Source of the DNA: Lachnoclostridium sp.
GTDB lineage: Bacteria > Bacillota_A > Clostridia > Lachnospirales > Lachnospiraceae
Length of the DNA: 11,908 nucleotides
Direction of reading: 5' to 3'
NCBI GenBank assembly: GCA_015057755.1
Contig: SVDR01000067.1
Coordinates: 1 to 11,908 of the forward strand
In this document: positions 7,481-11,908 of the stretch, one piece after another
Layout: the number at the start of each line of letters is the position of its first letter
How positions within the stretch are numbered: the stretch's first letter is position 1
The notes under the pieces: model-generated
Database searches by the model: none
The model's input: the letters and a program-made list of their open reading frames with translations, nothing else
Told to the model about the DNA's origin: nothing
Made by a program: the position numbers and the translations under genes

Positions 7481-9460
7481 ATGGAGTTACGTAACAGTTT
7501 TAAAGTCAACAAAAATGTAAAGCGGATGCTTGCAGAGATATTTGACAATACCAAGGAAGGGCTTTTGATCTTTGCCATTCTGATCGGATTTGGTTTTTAC
7601 ATTAATCAGGGTGTGGAGTTGAAAGGTCTTTACATGGACGACCTGTATCTGTGGTCCTGTTACGGAGAGCAGACATTCCGGGAGTTCGTATTTCCGATGG
7701 GAAGCACTCGGTTCCGTTTTGTATTCTATCTGGCAGCGTGGCTGGAGATGTTTATTCTGGGCGGACGCGTGGAGCTGATGGTTCCGTTTAACATCATTCT
7801 CAATGCTGCGATCGCGTATTCCATTTATGCGATTTCCGTGCGCATGAGCAGAGGCAGAAAGATTGTCAGCATCCTTGTGGCGGGTGCGTATCTGCTTTCC
7901 AGATTCAGCTATTATCAGATTGGTCAGTTTTACGGACTGATGGAGAGTCTTGGCCTCTGGGCGGGAATCGGAATGCTTTACTACATCTGGCGATATGCGA
8001 ATGAGCGCAGTTCCGTTGCGTATGTGCTTGCTAATGTACTGTATTTTATGGCGAGCTTCATTCATGAGCGCTACATGGTGCTGGTTCCGGTATTGCTGGT
8101 CGGTCTTCTGATCGGTTCCAGACCGGAGAGACGCAGAGCTCATCAGCCTGTCGAGGCAGAAGCGGATGAAGCACAGGAGGAAGGCAAAGCTTCCCGCAGG
8201 GAAAGCAGCCGCAGGAGAAATAGAAGCCGCGGTCAGGCAGTGACCAGCGAGAAAGTGGTTCCGAAATGGATCTTCCTGGTTATGACGGTTGGCGTTTTTG
8301 CGGTGATCCAGCTGATCCGCTACATTACCATCGGAACGTTATCTCCGGCGGGCACAGGCGGAACGGATGTTGAGGATACCTTCGTAATGGCAGATGCCAT
8401 CAAGCAGGCGTGGGAGCAGGTATGGTTTGTATTTGGACACAACTCCGGTCCGGATTATCTCTGTGTCATGCCTTATGAGGATTCTCCGGAGCATATCCGC
8501 ACACTGATCGACCGGTCCAATGTTGTATTGGGGCTTTCAATCTCAGCGTTTGTTGTTGGTATGGTTCTGGAAGTTATAAAGACGAAGAATCCGAAAAAGC
8601 TGATCCCGCACATCAAGACCGTGCTGTTGTTTCTGGCGTTTATCGCACTCAGCATTGGTTCTTCCAGTGTAACGATTCGTGTGGAAATGCGCTGGATCTA
8701 CGTGGTTTATGCGGCGGCGTTGATCATGCTTGCATACATGACTTCTGTCATGGGCTATGCGGCCGTTCTGGTTCCGATCTATGTGGCGCTGATCTTCCAG
8801 CCGGAGACCTTTTACCGCGCGAACTGGGATACCCTGTATCTCTGGCCGAATCAGCTTCGCTACAATTCTCTTGCGGAAGAGACGATTGAAAAGTACGGAG
8901 ACGATATTTTTGACAAGCAGGTTTACATCATAGGAAATGACTACGAAATGAGTGATTTTACGGCCCAGACTTTCTTGAAAGTGTATGACAAAGACGGGGA
9001 CGCAAAGAACACGAAGATTAAGTTCATCGACAGCGACTTTGATTTTAAGAACATTACAGACCGCTGCGTGATCCTCTGGGAGGACAAGGAGCATAATGCA
9101 TACAAAGATGTAACAGATTTTGTTGCACACCAGAGACGAAATTACGCGTACGGAAGTTATGCAGACGGCTGGGTGGATGAACATGCAAAGATTGTTTTAA
9201 TGAACGGAAACACAGATACGTTGAGGCTGGGATGTTATTATCCAGGTACGATCACAGGCGAGCAGGTTTGCAAGATCCGTGTGAACGGCAAATGGATGCC
9301 GGATCTGGTATTTACGGATAATTATATGATCTATGAAATTCCTTCAGCGCCGTATCAGATGATCTCGCTGGAATTCTCCTGTAATTTCTATGTGGCAAAT
9401 GCGAAGGAGAAGAGAGGCGAGGAGAGACTCGCAATGGTGGTAACACTGGGAGCAAAGTAA
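7481..9460 (+). CDS. Polytopic membrane protein, GT-C-like, with arginine-rich loop (659 aa)
   Basis: No named family is recognised. Roughly 9-11 hydrophobic segments lie between residues 28 and 440. After the first one comes LYMDDLYLW (50-58), whose Asp53-Asp54 pair resembles the acidic first outer loop of GT-C glycosyltransferases. Residues 214-252 form a very polar insert, first acidic/Gln-rich and then Arg/Ser-rich (RRESSRRRNRSRG), between two membrane helices. The positive-inside rule puts it in the cytoplasm. Residues 477-659 are a soluble domain with many predicted strands and no motif I can name. AAGGAG at 7467-7472 overlaps the previous stop codon and lies 8 nt before the start. The gene is 12 nt from its upstream neighbour and almost certainly co-transcribed. 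Involvement in surface glycan assembly is inferred from the motif and context. Confidence 0.72.
   Translation: MELRNSFKVNKNVKRMLAEIFDNTKEGLLIFAILIGFGFYINQGVELKGLYMDDLYLWSCYGEQTFREFVFPMGSTRFRFVFYLAAWLEMFILGGRVELMVPFNIILNAAIAYSIYAISVRMSRGRKIVSILVAGAYLLSRFSYYQIGQFYGLMESLGLWAGIGMLYYIWRYANERSSVAYVLANVLYFMASFIHERYMVLVPVLLVGLLIGSRPERRRAHQPVEAEADEAQEEGKASRRESSRRRNRSRGQAVTSEKVVPKWIFLVMTVGVFAVIQLIRYITIGTLSPAGTGGTDVEDTFVMADAIKQAWEQVWFVFGHNSGPDYLCVMPYEDSPEHIRTLIDRSNVVLGLSISAFVVGMVLEVIKTKNPKKLIPHIKTVLLFLAFIALSIGSSSVTIRVEMRWIYVVYAAALIMLAYMTSVMGYAAVLVPIYVALIFQPETFYRANWDTLYLWPNQLRYNSLAEETIEKYGDDIFDKQVYIIGNDYEMSDFTAQTFLKVYDKDGDAKNTKIKFIDSDFDFKNITDRCVILWEDKEHNAYKDVTDFVAHQRRNYAYGSYADGWVDEHAKIVLMNGNTDTLRLGCYYPGTITGEQVCKIRVNGKWMPDLVFTDNYMIYEIPSAPYQMISLEFSCNFYVANAKEKRGEERLAMVVTLGAK
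8120..8236 (+). other. Sequence coding the low-complexity charged loop in the 659-aa membrane protein
   Basis: Residues 214-252 of the membrane protein are almost without hydrophobic residues: an Arg cluster, a Glu/Asp/Gln/Ala stretch, then an Arg/Ser cluster. The flanking helices end at about 213 and restart at about 262. Composition resembles the tail of the next gene's product, although the two are not alignable repeats. Confidence 0.75.
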
Positions 9461-9461
9461 T

Positions 9462-9467
9462 AAGGAG
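9462..9467 (+). promoter_or_regulatory. Ribosome binding site choosing between two nearby ATGs
   Basis: AAGGAG lies 8 nt before ATG 9476. An ATG at 9471 is only 3 nt away, and its frame stops after four codons, so 9476 is the true start. Confidence 0.85.
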
Positions 9468-9475
9468 AGTATGGG

Positions 9476-10378
9476 ATGGGACTGAATGAAATCCTCCTGC
9501 TGGTTGGAGGACTGGCGGTTGCGGCAGTTTTGGCGGCTGTGATTCTCGTAAAAACCCGCACAGCATATCTTGGACCGGTAAAGGAAGAACTGCAGAAGGA
9601 AAAAGCATGGCTGCGCCGCGGAGAGTATAATGCAGCTATGGTAAGGGGCAGACAGAACCTGGAGCTGCTGCTGAGACTTGTGGCAGAAAAAAATGGAATC
9701 AAGCTGGACAACTCGGTGAAAGAGTCAACATCTAAGGTAATGACTTATCATCGGTTCAACCGCTGGCTGGCAGATAACGGATATATTGACCGGGTGGCGA
9801 GATGGGAAATGAATCAGGTCCGCATGATCGGAAATAAAGCAGTGCATGAGAATTATGCAGATAAGGATGATGCGTGGAATCAGTTCAATTATCTGGAAGA
9901 TGTATTGAAGACGATCACGGAGCGCAGCCAGAATCCGAAAAAGCGTCAGGAGCAGAGAAAGCAGCAGGATGACGCGAAGAAACATACGCAGAAGAATCCG
10001 CATAAGAGTGGACAGAAGGGTGCGCAGGAAAATCCGCAGGAGCAGCCTGCAAAGAAGAAGAAAAAGAGAAGGAAGAAATCCGGGCAGTCGAAGCAGAATG
10101 CCCAGGAAGCAGCAACGGTGGCTGCAGCAGAGACACCGAAACCAGAGCAGGAGCCTGCGAAGAAGAAGCGCAGAAGAAGACGGAAATCCTCCGGTAAAAA
10201 AGCAGAAGGTACAGAGACGGCAGTTGTTGAGAAGAAAGCAGAAGCTCCGGTACAGGAGAAAAAAACTCCGGTGCAGGAAGCTGAGGCAGAAAAGAAGGCA
10301 AATCCGCATAAGCGCCGCCGCAGAAGACGTCCGCGGAAACCGCAGGGGACACAGGAACAGAATTCTTCCGGAGAATAA
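9476..10378 (+). CDS. Membrane-anchored DUF4145/HEPN-like protein with polybasic tail
   Basis: The 300-aa product has three parts. Residues 5-25 are one hydrophobic helix (signal anchor). Residues 33-150 are a helical domain with RGRQNLELLLRLVAEKNGI (57-75) and RMIGNKAVHE (116-125). The latter is the R-x-x-G-N-x-A-x-H pattern I associate with DUF4145, a HEPN-superfamily domain. Residues 151-300 are a low-complexity Lys/Arg/Gln/Glu/Pro tail with three basic clusters at 193-201, 229-242 and 279-288. Active HEPN RNases use a conserved Arg and His; here Arg116 and His124 are 7 residues apart, so ribonuclease activity is uncertain. The positive charge just after the anchor suggests that domain and tail are cytoplasmic. 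It sits 15 nt after the 659-aa gene and 2 nt before the next, firmly inside the glycan operon. A role as an adaptor binding an anionic partner is inference. It could be a structural member of the assembly complex. Confidence 0.7.
   Translation: MGLNEILLLVGGLAVAAVLAAVILVKTRTAYLGPVKEELQKEKAWLRRGEYNAAMVRGRQNLELLLRLVAEKNGIKLDNSVKESTSKVMTYHRFNRWLADNGYIDRVARWEMNQVRMIGNKAVHENYADKDDAWNQFNYLEDVLKTITERSQNPKKRQEQRKQQDDAKKHTQKNPHKSGQKGAQENPQEQPAKKKKKRRKKSGQSKQNAQEAATVAAAETPKPEQEPAKKKRRRRRKSSGKKAEGTETAVVEKKAEAPVQEKKTPVQEAEAEKKANPHKRRRRRRPRKPQGTQEQNSSGE
10046..10342 (+). repeat. Imperfect coding repeats: polybasic modules in the DUF4145-like protein tail
   Basis: Three modules recur: PAKKKKKRRKKSG (residues 191-203, bases 10046-10084), PAKKKRRRRRKSSG (227-240, bases 10154-10195) and NPHKRRRRRRPRKP (276-289, bases 10301-10342). 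Another NPHK occurs at residues 174-177. The first two modules are also similar in DNA, beginning GAGCAGCCTGC and GAGCCTGCGAAG, which suggests internal duplication followed by drift. Confidence 0.75.
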
Positions 10379-10380
10379 GA

Positions 10381-11805
10381 ATGAAATCATTTAGAAAATA
10401 TGTATACATAGGTCTGCCAATCCTTGGCACCTTGTTTTACTTGTACTATCTGCACATTGCCACAATTGATATGATCTACTCCGACTACATTCGTCTGATC
10501 AACTCGTATCTGCCGGATGTGTGGAATCCGGAGAAGTTTTTTGTGGCGGATCTGTTGACCAGAATGCCGATCAGTTATCTGGGACGCGCGATCAATGTGA
10601 CATTTTTCGATTACAGTGTGACCTTTGATCGCCTGCTTGGTGTGCTGAGTTTCGGAGCATCAGCGTGGATCATTGGCGGATACTGTAAGAAACATCAGAC
10701 AGGGCTCGGCTGGTATGCAGCCATCATGGTGTTCCTGTTCAGTCTGAATAAATGGGAAATGCTGTACAACAGTACCGGCTGGATGCATTTTCTGGCATTT
10801 GTCTGTTTCTTTTATCATTATACGGTTCTGGACCGTGTATACAGAAACGAAGGGAAACCGGGCGATCTGCTCAAGATGATGGTGCTTCCGGCGATCACAA
10901 CCATTTTTATTGCAGGTCCGTACTGTGCAGTTTATTCTATGACCCTGTTTATTGCGTATGGATTTATCTGGCTGCAGAATACATGGTTAAAGAAAGATAC
11001 GGATGACGAAGGACTTACCAATAAGCAGATCGTGATGCTGGCGGTGAATGTGCTCTGGCCATTGTTATTATACATTTGGAGCAATTCTCAGGCAGTGTAT
11101 GAACATGCGGGAGCGGTGGAAGGATCTTTGATTGGAACATTGTTTGAACAACCGAAATTTTTCCTTAAGTTTTTGTTAAAGTCCTTTTCTTCTATCATTT
11201 TTGGAGTAGAATTGATCACGGAGCGCATGCAGAATGTACCGGAACTGTTTTTGTATGTGACAGGAGCAGGGGTGCTGGCATCTTATTTTCTCGCTCTGTG
11301 GATGAATTTCTATTATGGAGTTTATAAGAAAACAATTTTTCCGCTGATGCTGTTGGCGGGCGGTGGAATGAATCATCTGATCGTTATGGTCAGCCGCTGG
11401 ATTTTCTTAAAGGATACCTACGGAATGAGTTCCCGTTACGCGCTGCAGTATCAGGTAGGAATCCTGGGAATTCTTTTGACGTTCGCATTTGTATGGAAAA
11501 TGGTTCGTGAAGAGAAGCAGGAACAGAGCAAAGCGAAACGTGGATTCAATACCGTCGTGAAACTGGCGGCGCTGTTGATCGCGGCCGTTGTGCTTGGCGG
11601 AAATCTGATGACTACAAAGTCGGAGCTTGCGAAAGCACCGTATCGAAAAGAACACAGCCTTGGAGTAAAAGAAATCCTTCTGGATTTCGAAAATCAGGAC
11701 GATGAGGTGCTGAAACAGAAACTGGAGTACAGCAAGCCAGGCAAAAAAGAAGCCCTTAGGATCCTGAGAGACAATGGATGGAATATTTTTAAACAGGAGG
11801 ATTAA
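10381..11805 (+). CDS. Polytopic membrane protein of unknown function in the surface-glycan operon (474 aa)
   Basis: I cannot name a family. About 11 hydrophobic segments are visible, near residues 7-27, 84-102, 110-124, 133-151, 165-199, 216-234, 262-279, 289-312, 318-340, 357-374 and 392-411, followed by a short charged tail of about 60 residues. After the first helix the segment [18 protein letters not shown] (31-48) places an Asp in the first outer loop, loosely like GT-C proteins, but the signal is weaker than in the two upstream membrane proteins. [11 protein letters not shown] (348-358) lies just before a late helix and may be functional. GGAG at 10370-10373 lies 7 nt before the start, and only 2 nt separate it from the upstream stop. 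The rfbF-like start follows 2 nt after its stop, so it is embedded in the operon. It could be a glycosyltransferase, polymerase or transporter. Confidence 0.7.
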   Translation: MKSFRKYVYIGLPILGTLFYLYYLHIATIDMIYSDYIRLINSYLPDVWNPEKFFVADLLTRMPISYLGRAINVTFFDYSVTFDRLLGVLSFGASAWIIGGYCKKHQTGLGWYAAIMVFLFSLNKWEMLYNSTGWMHFLAFVCFFYHYTVLDRVYRNEGKPGDLLKMMVLPAITTIFIAGPYCAVYSMTLFIAYGFIWLQNTWLKKDTDDEGLTNKQIVMLAVNVLWPLLLYIWSNSQAVYEHAGAVEGSLIGTLFEQPKFFLKFLLKSFSSIIFGVELITERMQNVPELFLYVTGAGVLASYFLALWMNFYYGVYKKTIFPLMLLAGGGMNHLIVMVSRWIFLKDTYGMSSRYALQYQVGILGILLTFAFVWKMVREEKQEQSKAKRGFNTVVKLAALLIAAVVLGGNLMTTKSELAKAPYRKEHSLGVKEILLDFENQDDEVLKQKLEYSKPGKKEALRILRDNGWNIFKQED

Positions 11806-11807
11806 CC

Positions 11808-11908
11808 ATGAAAGTTGTAATTCTGGCAGGTGGTTTTGGAACACGAATCAGTGAAGAGAGCCATTTAAAACCGAAGCCAATGATCGAAATTGGCGAGAAA
11901 CCGATTTT
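11808..11908 (+). CDS. rfbF: Glucose-1-phosphate cytidylyltransferase (5' part, cut by the window end)
   Basis: RfbF makes CDP-glucose from CTP and glucose 1-phosphate, the entry to CDP-linked dideoxy and branched sugars used in O-antigens and capsules. Only 33 codons are visible. They contain the nucleotidyltransferase signature [13 protein letters not shown] (residues 6-18) and [13 protein letters not shown] (21-33). The GTR-x-SEE form followed by KPKPM-x-EIG is characteristic of RfbF rather than of RmlA or GalU. CAGGAGG at 11794-11800 is 7 nt before the ATG, and the start is 2 nt after the previous stop, so it is the next gene of the same operon. The rest of the gene and any CDP-glucose dehydratase (rfbG) would lie beyond the window. 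Confidence 0.9.
   Translation, partial: MKVVILAGGFGTRISEESHLKPKPMIEIGEKPI

Noticed and set aside
9725..10390. Leu/Phe/Cys-rich 221-aa frame on the minus strand that looks like a membrane protein
   Set aside because: It is the complement of Lys/Arg codons in the basic tail, which reads as Leu/Phe/Ser. No start signals or partner genes lie on that strand.
9969..10394. Arginine-rich 141-aa reading frame overlapping the polybasic tail
   Set aside because: It arises from reading the AGA/AAG/CGC-rich tail out of frame. It has no good ribosome binding site and sits entirely within a well-supported gene.

Overview
The window reads as chromosomal DNA from a Firmicute, most probably a clostridium of the Lachnospiraceae type. 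The ribosomal proteins, the strong GGAGG-type ribosome binding sites, the moderate base composition and the LtaS-like and SIS proteins all fit. This placement is by eye, not by a tree. Every supported gene lies on the + strand.

Region 1 (1-989) is the end of a ribosomal protein operon: the 3' part of rplJ (L10), all of rplL (L7/L12), then a strong intrinsic terminator. No rpoB follows directly.

Region 2 (about 1004-2626) is a two-gene unit with its own candidate promoter and a terminator with a 14-bp perfect stem. It encodes a RidA/YjgF-type imine deaminase overlapped by 4 nt with a zinc-ribbon, fold-type II PLP enzyme of the threonine synthase type. A PLP enzyme and the protein that clears reactive enamine/imine by-products make a sensible pair.

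Region 3 (about 2691 to the window end) looks like the first part of a long cell-surface glycopolymer operon. It starts at a candidate extended -10 promoter and runs through seven tightly packed genes with no visible internal terminator. In order these are a GmhA-like SIS sugar-phosphate isomerase, an LtaS-like membrane phosphotransferase of the alkaline phosphatase/sulfatase superfamily, a 747-aa and a 659-aa polytopic membrane protein resembling GT-C glycosyltransferases, a 300-aa membrane-anchored DUF4145/HEPN-like protein with a lysine/arginine-rich tail, a 474-aa polytopic membrane protein, and the start of rfbF (glucose-1-phosphate cytidylyltransferase). A plausible reading is that GmhA and RfbF feed activated sugars (a heptose precursor and CDP-glucose), the GT-C-like proteins add or polymerise lipid-linked sugars on the outer face of the membrane, and the LtaS-like enzyme decorates the product with phosphoglycerol or a similar group.

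The most unusual element is the 300-aa protein (9476-10378), with its HEPN-like domain and three repeated polybasic clusters. The neighbouring 659-aa membrane protein also carries an arginine-rich loop, probably cytoplasmic. No gap between genes exceeds 300 bases. No tRNA, rRNA, CRISPR array or insertion sequence was seen.
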